DNA of 64,000 bases. It comes from Phyto melanocephala. Taxonomy: Eukaryota; Arthropoda; Insecta; Diptera; Rhinophoridae. Below are positions 24,034 to 36,326 of this stretch, in pieces. The position numbers were made by a program, and so were the translations under genes. The stretch spans positions 100,828,562 to 100,892,561 of the forward strand of contig OW799236.1 of assembly GCA_941918925.1 (NCBI GenBank), written 5' to 3'. Below the pieces are notes generated by a model, which worked only from the letters and a program-made list of their open reading frames with translations, searched no databases and was not told the origin of the DNA. Numbering within the stretch: position 1 is the first letter of the stretch; each line of letters begins with the position of its first letter.

Positions 24034-25911
24034 TATACCCACCACCAAAAAAATGGTGGGGGTATATTCATTTTGTCATTCCGTTTGTAACACATCGAAA
24101 TATCCATTTTAGACCCCATAAAGTATATATATTCTGAATCAGGGTTTGATTTGATGACGATCTAGCTATGTCCGTCCGTCTGTACGTCTGTCCGTCTGTT
24201 GAAAGCACGATAGAGGTCGCACCGAAAAAGCTAGGGGGCTCACATTTTGCCAAAATCTTTCTTATAGACAAGGTTTGTTTGGTATTGAAAATGGGATAAA
24301 TCGGAATATTAGGAAGAGAGTTATAGCTCGTAAAGCAAGAGTAGGTCGAAAAAACCGTGTCCTTCGAACATCGAATAAAATGGAATTGTGTCCAAACGCA
24401 TTGACGTAGACTCATGAAACTTCAAATATATTTTCTGAATAAAAACAATATTTTTCCCCGAAAATTGTCTAAATCTATGCATTAGGAGAGCAGTTATCGA
24501 TCAAAATGTACGAAAATTTATACCGCACAGTGTATTTTTCGGTATATTTAAAAACAAAAACGTCATAAAAGCAACAAAATTGGATGTTCGATTCCGAAAT
24601 TTTGCACACTTTGCTTTTTGGTGAGAGGCTTTTTTTAACGGAAAATCAATGTGCCACGCCCACTTTTACGCCCACCTCCAATATAAGGTTTTACCCAAAA
24701 TTCATCTAATTTCTCTACTAATATAGATTTTGGAATAATAAAGGACTATATTGAAACATCTATATTGTACTCATTCGCAAAAATAACTTTGACACGCCTA
24801 CTATAACGCCCACTTTTCACGTTATCTACCGTTAATGAAATTTAAAAGCTCATAAAACCGCCAAAATTGGAGGTATGATGATCAAATTTGCTACGTATAT
24901 CCTTCTAATAAATGTAATTGTTGTGCCAAGTTTAGGTTACACGCCAACATTAACGCCTACCTCCCATATAACGGTTTATCTTAAATTCATGTAATTTCTC
25001 TATTGACAAGGTTTTTGGGAAAATAAATGACTATATTGAAATATCTAAGTTGTATTTATTAGCAGAAACTTTATTGATACTCCTAGTTTAACGCCCACTT
25101 TCATTGAAAGACTACATTTACAAAAGCATTGTAGTAGAATATCGAAGTTATAAAGGGTGGTTAAATTTTAAGGACCGATGTTGAATTTAAATTAAACACA
25201 AATTATTTAGGAAATTATTATTATTTCTTTTTGTAATGATAATATTTGTATGGTTCAATTATGTATTTAACAAAATATCGGCCAAATGCCCCCCCCCATC
25301 CTTGGCACCACTCCTCTCCTGATGGTCCAAATTTTCAATGACAATGTTGATGCTCAATTGTTGGGCATGATGATGAGTCGAGGTTGACTGCTCTTTTGCC
25401 ACACTATCGCAAAAACCATCAGTGGTTCCCATTCAACGCACTAGGAAGGCATCACAGATTTTCTAACATTTTTTACAGACCTGTTTTGCAAAAATTTAAA
25501 TATTTGTTACAATTCTCCCGATTGTGGACGAATTTGAATGATTATGTTCATCAAAAGAATTACGAAGTGCACAAAATGGATTTTGATTTGAACGCCCATT
25601 TTTATAAAAAACCTGAATAACTTTAAAGTGTTGCTCATTTGCGTATCTTTCCACGGATCAAATTGAGTAAGTTTGAGATTGAGAAATGTCAAGCTAAATG
25701 CAGAAAACAAATTTAAAGACTAGGCGTAGTTCACCTTCAACATCTGCCCTTAAAATTTAACCACCCGATACAAAGAAAGTGATACATATTTTATTATAAA
25801 GAGATTATTCCATAGCGATTAACAAAATAATAAATATTGTGCTTTAAATGTACACAAAATTGGTGGTGGGTATAAAAGATTCGGCACAGCCGAATATAGT
25901 GCTCTTACTTG
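24034..25911 (+). mobile_element. Family B composite repeat, copy 1
   Basis: The 5' end TATACCCACCACCA folds back on TGGTGGGGGTATA. The 3' end has TGGTGGTGGGTATA, then AAAGATTCGGCACAGCCGAATATAGTGCTCTTACTTG, in which ATTCGGC-ACA-GCCGAAT forms a hairpin 14 bases or so from the terminus. TATACCCACCACCA and TGGTGGTGGGTATA are thus perfect inverted repeats. Inside are GTCATTCCGTTTGTAACAC, GACCCCATAAAGTATATA and a TCCGTCTG run, all shared with family A. After these come repeated modules containing ACGCCCAC(C/T)T...CATATAACG. A mariner derivative is nested at 25153-25768. No protein is encoded; open frames here are incidental. Confidence 0.8.
25153..25768 (-). mobile_element. Mariner derivative nested in family B copy 1
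   Basis: The ends are inverted repeats of about 20 bp or more (AAGGGTGGTTAAATTTTAAG and its complement), flanked by TA. The minus strand keeps an N-terminal transposase piece: ERYANEQHFKV and FYKNGRSNQNP-CALRNSFDEHN (about 25655-25530), corresponding to the helix-turn-helix of rosa-type mariners. A degraded CDSVAKEQSTST region follows. The frame then passes straight to the C-terminal HLADILLNT near 25275. The catalytic domain is deleted. The ends closely resemble those of the DD41D mariner at 40712-42825, so it is a deletion derivative of that lineage. Confidence 0.85.
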
Positions 25912-26625
25912 TTTTCCACTTAAATTGGTACTAGTTGTTACTACTTGTAGATCTACTGCAAAACAAAGTCGTATGAAAAAGTAACCTATTTGGTCTTTTT
26001 AAAATATACTAGCAAAACAATAATCTAAAGCATAAATTTAGTTCGCTTTAAGACCACTTATTGCCTTTAAAGGTTAACAAAATAAGTTTGTTATTTTGTT
26101 TATCAATCTACAGCAAGCAAACCTGTTTTGCATCATTTGTTTTTAGGTTCTAGAAAAAGATCTTGTAACACAACTTTTTTTTCAAATTACAAGCACAAGA
26201 CTTGAAATAAATTAATATGATCGAACAATATAATGTGATTTTCTTCTATTTTTATAGTCTTCAAAGGCACACATTATAAATGCATACTTGTATACGAGGG
26301 TCAGTTAATTTAAACAAATTATATATAAATGTGAAAGTATAAAAAAAAAACTTTATTAAATTACTCTACTTAATAGCTTTTAATATTTAAATAATTTTAT
26401 AAAAATAATTTCAAAGTTTTACATTCAAAGGATGGTGCTTATCTTTGAATTAAATAAAAGAAATTTTTAAGCTCTGCTTTTCATAATTCATTTTTGTATG
26501 AATAATATTGTGAAATTAGGTATAGTTAAACAAAATCTAGTAAGAGGGCTATATAGACTAGCCTACATTTCCGATTTAACGTTATACATAAATTTTCGTT
26601 ATTATTTCCAGTGTCATCTCTAATT
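25912..26625. other. No gene recognised
   Basis: AT-rich. AACAAAATAA (26076-26085) and TTATTTTGTT (26091-26100) form a weak AT hairpin. TATAGACTAG near 26552 has an inverted counterpart CTAGTCTATA near 26781. Confidence 0.5.
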
Positions 26626-26629
26626 TTAA

Positions 26630-27720
26630 CCCATTTCGGTCCGAAATTAAATTTTTATTTATTTGTTTTTAAAAAAAGTTGCTTTTTAGGATAATTTAAA
26701 CCCACTGATTTCAAAAATCTGCTAAAAATTTTTTCCCATTTTCCCAGAAAAGACTGTTCGAAATTTCGAACACTGGCGCCTAGTCTATATGTCAGCTTTG
26801 TATACAAGTGAGACGTTTGGATTTATTTGCTGTTTTATTAAATTATTTTATTTGCTTCAAATCAAATGGTACAAAAGTGGTTAAATTTAGCAGAAAATAA
26901 TATTTTTAATGTTATAAAATCGTAATATAGAAGGTAATAACCGAAACAAAAATCGCACATATAAATTGTTGGCTTGCCACATCCCAACAACGCTGATGTT
27001 TCCCCTCTTTATTTCTGATTATAACATATTTTACCAGAATTTTTAGAAGATTCGCTGATAGATATTCCTTATCGTCGACATCATCATCGGTAGTGGCTTT
27101 CCTCTCGGTCAAAAGAGGTGCTTCCGTCACAGATATTTTGAATTCTTTGACGTTGACATTGTGTAAAGGCAACAATTGATCAAAATTTTATGCCATGGTG
27201 ACCTTTTTATTGTCTTGCCATCGGCATAGCAAGATTTTTTGTGTGACATCAAATGCATAATCATAATCACTCCTTGGCAATTTTTTACCAGTTTTTAATT
27301 TAGCGGATCCACCAGCCAGTCGATTGGAACGAACGGTTCCCGAAGCACAAAACTCTTTATCAGACAACGAAAATGATATCCAAAATAACTAAGAGGTTTG
27401 TATTCGAATCGAGGCTTCTTTGATGTTGAAGGTCCCGTATCTTCGCCAAATTAAGGATTGCCCCTGTCTTCTATTTCCATTCTATCAGTTTCAATTTCAA
27501 CAAAACCAGCAATCTCGTTCAAAGGATTCGGTTTGATATTCAAGGCTATTTCATCGTCATTAATTGTTTCTTCATCTAAACATTCGTCGACTCGAAGGTC
27601 AGGAGGAAATATGTTCACAAAATTAATATCCCTGTCATCATCAAGCCAATTGGCTATTATTTTATGTTTCAGGCAAGATCGTATCCGATTGTTAATAATT
27701 TTCACGTTCTCTCTTAATAA
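26630..27720 (-). pseudogene. Decayed piggyBac-like transposase
   Basis: Read on the minus strand, 27705-27451 gives an acidic N-terminal stretch (LDDDRD, DECLDEETINDDE) as in piggyBac-type transposases. Farther downstream, about 27360-27190, the frame reads CASGTVRSNRLAGG then RSDYDYAFDVTQKILLCRWQDNKKVTM. This matches the GT-x-R-x-NR...RG...W-x-DNK-x-V block of the family. A frame at 27175-26912 follows with FDQLLPLHNVNVKEF upstream of it and ends near GKHQRCWDVASQQFICAIF. Stops and frame changes separate the parts, and the catalytic middle is lost. A TTAA followed by CCCATTTCGGTCCG at 26626-26643 could be one end; the other end was not found. Confidence 0.5.
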
Positions 27721-27727
27721 GTCATGA

Positions 27728-29714
27728 TTTTAGTTTAATAAATTAGACTCCTAGGCACTAGGCAATAAGTAAAATTCATGGTCTGAATTTAAAATTTCCT
27801 ATTGTTTGAACTCCGAATAGTTATTGGGTTATTGAAGCAGGTATATCAATCGTGGAAATTGCACCATCAGTTTAAGCTTAAAAATCTTTGTTACTCGGCA
27901 GAGTGTTGTCAAGTATTGATTTTAAATTTTAAAGGCTTAAAAAAAACAAATTATGGAGCAATACAAATTACGGCAGCAAAAAAAACTAATTTAGACAACC
28001 AACGAATTCCAGCATAAAAAAACAATTAGATATATTTCTATAATGTTTTATAATACTATTAATGAAACACATAAATAATTTAAAAATACAAAAATATTTA
28101 AATATAAAATTAGTTGTTTTCGTACATTTATTATTGCAGTTAAAGCTTAGTTAGTCCATATGTATTGCACAAACCTCTCTTTTAATGCAAACAATCATAC
28201 ATATGTACAGACATAAATGTTAATGTGCGTAGAACATTAAAATAAACGCACCTTATGTTCTATGGATTTTTGTCGTCATCATCAGCCATGTGGAAATGTG
28301 TTAAGTTTTCTTCAAGTTGTCGTTTTTATCAACATTATAATTATGGTTGTTTTCCTTTTCGTTATTCTTGTGACTATTTGAGTTTTAAATGTTTGTCGTT
28401 AATTTAATATCAATGTATTCCCCTAGTTTTTGCTGTTTAAAAGTACATGGGAAAGAAGGTTTCATTTTTACTGTCATTCATTATTATTGTTGCGTTTTAT
28501 TTTTCCTATTAGTTGTTTTTGTAGTTGTCATTATTATTTTTGTTTTTGTCTTCATTCTGTTTTTCTACATAATTAATTGTTGCATGGTTAATAGCTGTTT
28601 AAATATTTTAACATTCGTTTATGTTGGTGGTTTCCAGCACATATGTTGTATATTTTATTCTTTTTTTTTCTTTTAATTTTAAGATTTTGAGGTTTATTTC
28701 CCAAAGACATTCTTCAAATATTTTACGATTTGGCGGTTGATAGTATTTTAATCATAAACAATTAACTTAATGAATAGTTAATTTATGTGAATAGGGTTTT
28801 TTTAATGTTTCCCTTTTTTGTTTGTTCCTTTTGCTGTCTGACAGATTTTTATCTGGTTCATTTATTGGATTACCAAAATTTATGTTTAATTTACCTGCAG
28901 GTATCTTTATGTTACATATAGTGCCACACTGTGTGTGTTCTTAATGGACTTGTTGAATTTTCATTTAAATTGTATTCGGTGAATTGTGTTTTCGTTTTGT
29001 TTTACGTGTGCATATGACATAAGGTTTAAAAAAATATTTCCTGGTTATGGTCACGTCTGGACAACGTTAATTAAGTTATCAAATGATTTCTAGGCATGTA
29101 GCGATTATAATCTCTCAGTAAGAACAGACTAAAATTAGTATAAGAAGTGTTTCAATATTATATTCAAAATAGTAGTTGGTTTTAATAAATGTCTTTCCTT
29201 TAAAAGGAAAACCCGCATAGCAGTTGTCACGAGGCATGCCTTAGTTAGCAACAGGGATAATAACAAATTTTAACACTTTGCATGAAACCTGTCATTTAAC
29301 GTTGACACCTTTAAAAATTTGTTAGTAGAAGTAAGTCGTTTAAACTTCCAAGGATTTGAATTTGTTCATGTAAATAAAAAATAGCTCAGTGTTGCCTGGT
29401 TAGCCTTCCTAAAACTAAATTTTTTAGTTTTATTTGTTTGTCATTAGCAAAAACTGCATATTTGTGTTTTCTTATCTCTCTTTTCGTTTTAAAAATTACA
29501 TCGAAGTATTAAATTTGATCTGTTCAATGCTATAGGTTCTTTCTCAGACCTTTTATGTTCGAAAAGAATATTATTTGCTATATCTGCTGTTATGCTAAGT
29601 AACAGTTATGAAGTAAATAGTGTTTTAACTCAAAAATTATTATTTAATAAAATATCTTTTTCAATGCAGTAAGTTCGAGATGTAACAGTTTCTTGAACAC
29701 GTGATTAGCAATTT
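27728..29714. other. No gene recognised
   Basis: AT-rich, with T-rich stretches (28490-28680) giving a hydrophobic but low-complexity open frame at 28389-28676. I see no motifs or transposon ends. Confidence 0.5.
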
Positions 29715-29945
29715 ATCGTAGCTTTTAAACTTTTACGAGGGCTTGTTTCAATGCAAATGATTCTCCAAACAGTTTGCCACCCGAAGGGAATGCGAAATCA
29801 TTTAAAACTTTTAAATATTGATTTTTGTTCATAGAACCAGTGATCGGTATCAAATCATCCATCCAAGCCACTGTGTGCAATGCATCACCAGATCATAACA
29901 GAGTCCTTACCACTTCGGGACTGGCAACCCTAGTACTGCAATCTG
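29715..29945 (-). pseudogene. Tc1-like transposase fragment
   Basis: The minus strand reads SGKDSVMIW-CIAHSGL, then after a one-base shift DDLIPITGSMNKNQYLKVLNDFAFPSGGKLFGESFALKQA. This corresponds to the GGGSVMVWGC-x(n)-G-x-MN-x-x-x-Y-x-x-IL region of Tc1 transposases, between the first and second catalytic Asp. The expected QQD motif is replaced by KQA, so the active site is destroyed. No terminal repeats were located. Confidence 0.6.
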
Positions 29946-30179
29946 GGAATTGACGTTGTTTTAGTTAGTTTTATTTCGTTTATTTAGTTTGACAATACTT
30001 AAATTATGCGTACGTACGACATTTTGACATACTAAGGCTATTTGTGTTATTTACAGTAACTTGAAAATCAATGTGGGCCAAAAAATGAAATTAAATCGGT
30101 AACAGTTTCATGTGAATGTTTTACAACCTTCAACGTCAATTAAATCAACAACAGTGAATCGGAGAACTAAGATTTTAAA

Positions 30180-30526
30180 CAAGTAAGAGTGCTATATTCG
30201 GCCGTGCCGAATCTTATATAACCTTCACAACGTGTAGTCATGCAATAACAGTAGTTTGTATCGCCATTCATCTCACATATACAATACATATATAAAAAAC
30301 ATACATATAAAAAAACATCCTAGTGTAAAATTATAAATTTATGTATGTATGTTAAAAAAAAAATTAAAAAAAATATTAAAAATCTTTTTTTTTTTTAAAT
30401 AATTAAAACATAAAACATAACATAAACATAAAAAGAAAGATAAAAAAAAAAATTAAAAAAAAATAATAATAAAAATATAAATAATACATTAAATAAAAAT
30501 TAAAAAAAAATAAAAATTAATTAAAA
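30180..30526 (-). mobile_element. Family A partial copy (tandem member 1)
   Basis: It begins CAAGTAAGAGTGCTATATTCGG with the hairpin ATTCGGC-CGT-GCCGAAT, runs through the CACAACGTGTAGTCATGC block and passes into an A-rich low-complexity tract. The 5' half is absent because the next copy starts at 30527. Confidence 0.8.
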
Positions 30527-31290
30527 CAAGTAAAAGCGCTATATTCGGCCGTGCCGAATCTTATATACCCTTCACAACGTGTAGTCATGCAATAACAGTA
30601 AATTCACGTATGTATGTTAAAAAAAACAAAAAAAAAATTTAAAAAAAAAAAATTTAAAAAAAAAATTAAAAAAAAAAAATTATTATATACATATATAATA
30701 TATATAAAACAAAAAAAAAATAAAAAAAAAATTAAAAAAAAAAAAAAAAAAAAAAAATAATATAAAAAAAATAAATAAAAAAAAAAAAAAAAAAAAAATG
30801 TAAAAAAAAAAATTAAAAAAAAATGAAAAAAAAATTTAAAAAAATTTAAAAAAAAATTTTTTTGCCTCAGCTGGGATTCGATGCCACGTTTTCTCTAACC
30901 AGTATACACGTTTGTATGTATGTATGTTGTTGTTGTAATGTTGTTTTTATGAAAAGAAAATCGAGGTGGTCGTGGGTTTTTGCTCATATCTCAGTTGTTT
31001 ATGTACCGATGTTTCTGATTTTCAATACCGATCTACTCCCGAATATTTCTGATATTTTAATACCTTACCCGGGTCCAACCTATGTCGGGGGGCTTCAAAA
31101 AGTTGATTTCAACATACACACGGACAGACGGTCAGACGGACAGACGGACAGACGGTCAGGGCTTAATCGACTCCTCTATTCATAAGCTTTCAGAAAATAT
31201 ATACTTTATGGGGTCGGAAATGAAAATTGTAGAAATTTCACACGGAATGACAAACCTATATATACCCTTTTTCACTGTGTGAAGGGTATA
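30527..31290 (-). mobile_element. Family A copy (tandem member 2)
   Basis: Both ends are present: CAAGTAAAAGCGCTATATTCGG...hairpin at the left and GTGTGAAGGGTATA at the right. The middle contains a long A-rich tract (30610-30860), CTGGGATTCGATGCCACG, a TATGTATGTTGTTGTTGTAATG stretch, repeated GACAGACGG units (31120-31155) and TACTTTATGGGGTCGGAAA. The spurious frame at 30862-31185 reflects this block, not a gene. Confidence 0.85.
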
Positions 31291-31291
31291 A

Positions 31292-31987
31292 CAAGTAACA
31301 GTGCTATATTCGGCCGTGCCGAATCTTATATACCCTTCACAACGTGTAGTCATGCAATAACAATTGTTTGTATCACCATTCATCCCATATAAAATACGTG
31401 CATATGTCTATACTGGTTAGAATAAATGTGGCATCGAATCCCAGCTGAGCCAAAAAAATTTTATTTTATTTTATTTAATATATTATTTATATTTTATTAT
31501 TTTTTTAAATTTTTTTTTAAATTTTTTTTTTGTAGTTTTTTTGATTATTTTTTTTTTTATTTTAAATATTTTTTTTTTTTTTGTAATTTTGTTTGTTTGG
31601 TATGTTTTTTACATGTATGTATGTATGTATGTTGTTGTTGTAATTGTGAAAAAAACGAGGTGGTCGTGGTTTTTTTGCTCATATCTCAGAAAGATATGGG
31701 GCGATTGTGCTGAATTTCAATAGCGATTCATTCCTGGATATTTCCAAGAGATTGATACCATATACAGATCTGAGGAACATATAGTTGCTTCTAAAAGTTG
31801 ATTTCAACCAACACGCGGACAGACGGGCAGACTGACAGACGGACAGACGGTCAGGGCTTAATCGACTCCTCTATTCATAAGCTTTCAGAAAATATATACT
31901 TTATGGGGTCGGAAATGAAAATTGTAGAAATTACAAACGGAATGACAAAGATATATATACCCTTGTGCACCACAGGTGAAGGGTATA
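31292..31987 (-). mobile_element. Family A copy (tandem member 3)
   Basis: This complete copy starts only one base after the previous GGGTATA end. The left end is CAAGTAACAGTGCTAT with the hairpin at 31307-31325, and the right end is GGTGAAGGGTATA. It is closest to the copy at 5507-6101: both share CATGCAATAACAATTGTTTG and the GATCTGA-GAACATATAGTTGC block that member 2 lacks. Members 2 and 3 therefore represent two subfamilies placed side by side. Confidence 0.85.
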
Positions 31988-32374
31988 AAAAAAAAAATTT
32001 TAAATAAAAAAAAATTTTTTTGGCACAGCTGGGACTCGATGCCACGTTTTCTCTAACCAGTATGCACGTTTGTATGTATGTTGTTGTTGTAATGTTTTTT
32101 TTGTGATAAAAATAGAGGTGGTCGTGGTTTTTTGCTCATATCTCAGTTGTTTATATACCAATGTGTCTGATTTCCAATACCGATCTACTCCCGAATATTT
32201 CTGATATTTTAATACCTCACCCGGGTCCAGGCGATATCGGGGGGATTCAAAAAGTTGATTTCAACATACACACGGACAGACGGACGGACTGATAGAGCAT
32301 AATCGACGCCCCTATTCATAAGCTTTCAGAAAATTTATACTTTATGGGGTCGGAAATGAAAATTGTAGAAATTT
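31988..32374 (-). mobile_element. Family A partial copy (tandem member 4)
   Basis: It lacks the hairpin end. It starts in the T-rich tract, then CAGCTGGGACTCGATGCCACG, CCCGGGTCCAGGCGATATCGG, GGACAGACGGACGGACTG and TTTATGGGGTCGGAAATG, and breaks off after TAGAAATTT before the 5' terminal repeat. Confidence 0.8.
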
Positions 32375-34494
32375 ATAAATTGTATAATTTATATTGTAAA
32401 TTTTATTTTTTTACAAGCAATTTTATTTTTACAAAAGTGTAGTTAGTACTCGAATCTGCCACTACTGAAATATACATTTCTACTACAAACAGCTGTTCCT
32501 CCATTCATGTTTATAGTGCTGCTGTTGTTTCCAAAATAATTGTGTAGCTGGGCAATTGTAGCCAACTGAATTTGTAGTCGTACATCTGCGTAGCCTGCTG
32601 TGGTCTATGTGTTTATTAATTAAGATAAAAGAGGCATTTAGCAGAATAACGTACACCGATAATAATAATATTAATAATATATTAACAACGTGAAAAATGT
32701 ACATTCATGTGACCTGTTTTAGTGAAAACAAAAGACTTTAATAACACATATTTACGTTTAGTATAACGACGTACATATTTAGGTAATATAACCTCTTAGT
32801 ATGAGTAAACTAGAAACCTAGTCAGATGACTGCAATAAAAATGTTCCTTTATTTTTAAAAATATTAATTAAATCTATGACGTAAGTCGAAGTGCAGGTGA
32901 AACAAAACAACATACTGTAATTAATAGTTTTCACACCTTAAATATTTGCGCAGCAAAATTACACAGAACAAAAGAACAATCTAAGAACATTCTTATGACA
33001 ATTAGCAGAAGTACTATTATAAAAAGTAAATTTACTTTATCACCAATGACAACAAACATACAACAAGAACACAAAAGAGAAAATTACACTTCCTTATTGA
33101 AATTCAACAAAAAAATGTACAAACATACACACAACAAAATATGAGTTTACAACTTAAGCAAAGGGATGATTATGCAGCAAAAACGACAAAAAAATAATAA
33201 ATTTAAATGTTTATAATTCAATGACATAAAATTACATGCAAAACTTATAATGTACAAGCGTTATTATTTAGTTAAGAAAAGAAAAATTATAGACACAAAG
33301 AAGATTGAACAGACAGTTGGACGGACAAAGGAGAGAAATAAAAACACAAGACAGATATTAAGTTTGATAATACATACATACATACTTGCATAGTGAAAGC
33401 AAAAACAAATGAAGAACAAAAGAAAGGGTAACAACAACGATAACAACTGCGGATAAAAAGGGGTAAAGGAAATTCTCAGCGACAATGACAACAATAATGG
33501 AAATAATTGTACCTAAGAACTAAATGCAACGGACATACATACATATTAAAAAATGATGATAATAAAAGAAATGTGTGTACAAAGTGATTTTATTATATGT
33601 ATGTTTGCATGTACATGCTTTGTTTTCAACACACTAACAAAAAAAATGTATTGTTAAAATTCCTACCAAGAATAGCGTAGAGAACATAAAGGGCCCGCCA
33701 AAGGTATTTACGAGTATGATAAACTACGGCACATGCAATGAACATAACTATTAGTAGTACAACACTTCCTCGCAGAAACACAAAAACAAAAATTGGTAAT
33801 TCCCACGTTATAGTGCGGCAAAAATAAAAAAACAAGCATGCAAAAGATGATACTTAAAAAAATAGACACACATACAAACATACGTACAGCACAAAATACA
33901 ATGTTTTGTATTGTAGGAAAATTATGACCTGACTGCAGCTAATGGTCAAAAAAGATATGAAAATCATACACTCCGTTGAGAAATTTTAGTTCATAGAAGA
34001 TAACTTGCAGTTACTGCTACACGTTACTAACAAGAAAAGTATATTTTACCGTACCGTATGCATAACCCGTAAATACTACACAAACGCATAATTAGGGTAC
34101 CCGCGTTCCCTACATTAATTTTTACTAACTTTTAGCTATACATTGTATATGGAAATGTTTGATTATAAAAAGGTTAAACTTTTAATAGTATTAGTAATAT
34201 GATTAGAACAAAATCAAATAAAATTTTAATTAATAGTATTAATTTCTTAATTAAAATTCGTATTTGTTTAGTAGTTTTTAGAGTAGGGTTTTATATTTAA
34301 CAAACATAAACTCATACACATATTTTCTCTTATTATGTTTTCTGAATTAAGCATTAAATCGTATCCTTTTCTAGAATTTGGTCAAGTTACCTAGCAACGG
34401 CTTACGACAATGGATAAGCTCCTAGGTACTCTATTAGAAAAAAACGATTTTTTTACAAAAACTAGGAGAACTAGATAAATTACTTACCAATATA
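32375..34494. other. No gene recognised
   Basis: AT-rich sequence with ACAT-type repeats near 33365 and 33535. Open frames on the minus strand (32483, 33264, 33626) are short and hydrophobic without motifs. Confidence 0.5.
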
Positions 34495-34756
34495 TCGACC
34501 ACTGTGCGCGAAATTATCGTATGTTCCGTTTTTTTCAAAAATCGACTTTTTTTATGCAAATCGGTTCTACATCCCTTAATCCATCTGCTGATCAAATATA
34601 ATAGCGATAACTTTTTTAGTTATGGAGATAACACTTTGTACATTTTATCGTATCTATCAGTGTCATTTACGTTTTTGGTTGTTTAAAAGTACTAAAAACG
34701 CTGTCCTGTAAAATTTCGTTTTTGTAACATAAGATAATTTCGCGCACAGCGGTCGA
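34495..34756. mobile_element. MITE D, copy 2
   Basis: The inverted terminal repeats are about 30 bp: TCGACCACTGTGCGCGAAAT at the left against TCGACCGCTGTGCGCGAAAT reverse complemented from the right, continuing through TATCGTATGTT / TATCTTATGTT. TA flanks both ends (34493-34494 and 34757-34758). At 262 bp it is a typical Tc1/mariner-type MITE. The interior is shared with the copy at 4330-4629. No autonomous partner is visible in this window. Confidence 0.85.
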
Positions 34757-34758
34757 TA

Positions 34759-36322
34759 CAAGACATCCGCAGAGTGAAACAAATTTTGACAGTGGGAACA
34801 TCGGAAAAATTTTCGAAGATTTCAATTGTATTTTATCTAGAAAAATGGTGTTTAAATAAAATTATCTCTAGGTGCACTGTCTTAAAAAAAGCAAACAAGA
34901 TAGACAAACATTGAATAGTCGATTTGAAAGCGAGCAAAGAGCCCAGTATTTTTACAAGCGAAAATTCGTATTCAAAATAAAATTCATATATTTTGTCAGG
35001 TTGTTTAATTCTGTTACTGGCAATGATGCTTCAATATTAGCCACAGAATAATAAACAAACGATTTTACTAATGTCACAAAAAACGTCATGGCTGCAAAAG
35101 GCTACTAACATCAACCTTTCCATTTATTAAAAAGCATTTCTCTTTTTAAAATAATATGTATGTATGTCTATACTTACCAATGAATTTTTCCACAGATTTA
35201 TTCTTGTCTCTTTAAAACGTTTTAACCGTAATTATTAAAATTTATCAACAAAAATAAGTTTTTGAAAAAAAAAATATTCGTAAAAAATAACTCTTGGCTT
35301 ACAAACTTATCTTTGGTTTTTGTCAAAAAGTCTATTGATTTATTATTGATTTAAATAAAAAACATGAAATTATTAAAACAATATTTTTATTCTGTGTATT
35401 CTGTTCTGTTATCAGTATATTTGTTAAACAAAAATTATATCTAGTTATTACAGTTCTCATCCTGTCTGTTAAATTTTTAAAATGTTGATGTTGCTTCATT
35501 GAAGGCACGGGTTATGTTGACTCTTAATTCGGCTGCCTAATTTTAAAACATATTAAATGGCATTAAATGTAAAAATAAATCGATTTAAAAGAAATTTGCG
35601 TTATGATGTTTTCAAATTGGAAAGAATTTTATACGCAAAACACCAACTTTAACTATTAGTGTATGTCTGTCTGTCTATCTATCTTTCGGAAATTGATGGA
35701 TTCTGATCAAATTAGCTGTAGAAGTACATTTATCCTATGGAATAAATTTTTCATATAGGAACTTTAATACCTCATATTCAAGGGCAATGTCAGAGTGCAT
35801 AACTTAAGCGAATCTACAATGAGCTACAAATCTGCAACCAACCTGCGTTGTAGACTTTTGTGTTTAAACATTATATCTTATTTTAGATAAAATAATTTAA
35901 ATTATTAAAGCTTTCTTTATCAGAAAGATTTTAGCTGTTACAAATAATCATTCACATGCAATTGATTTGGAGAAAACCAAGCGCTTCTAACGACTTGCGA
36001 TTGAAATATGCGGCATTAGTGGACTGTTAGGTAGTGAAGTTGGCTGCAAAACGACTCTTATATATATTGTTTTGTTATTTGTATGGCTGTGTAGCGATCT
36101 TCTCTCTATTTATGTTGCAATTAAGAAAGTTTTGTTTAAAAAAGAAGTTCTCATTACTCTCCATGGCATAACGTCCTCGCTGTTATTTAGGTTTTAGCGT
36201 TAACGCTAAGTGGAATAAAACACGACCCCTTAGACTCGTTTTAAGGTTTGTCTGGAAGCGCCTTATTCTCAATAAAAAAGTGACTTTGGAGTTCTTTATA
36301 ATACAGTGCTTACCGATCGGCA
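34759..36322. other. No gene recognised
   Basis: AT-rich non-coding DNA. A GTCT/ATCT run lies at about 35667-35685. No transposon ends were seen. Confidence 0.5.
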
Positions 36323-36326
36323 TTAA

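Noticed and set aside
24068..24415. 115-codon minus-strand frame in family B
   Set aside because: It is antisense to the terminal foldback and TCCGTCTG runs of the repeat, and the corresponding region of the copy at 59.1 kb is not open.
28389..28676. Hydrophobic 95-codon frame
   Set aside because: A low-complexity T-rich tract (Phe/Val/Ile strings) without conserved features.
30862..31185. 107-codon open frame, with a similar 104-codon frame at 48921-49235
   Set aside because: Both lie in the same block of family A repeats. The differences between them are mostly amino-acid-changing and the C-terminal third shifts frame, so similarity comes from repeat identity, not from a conserved protein.
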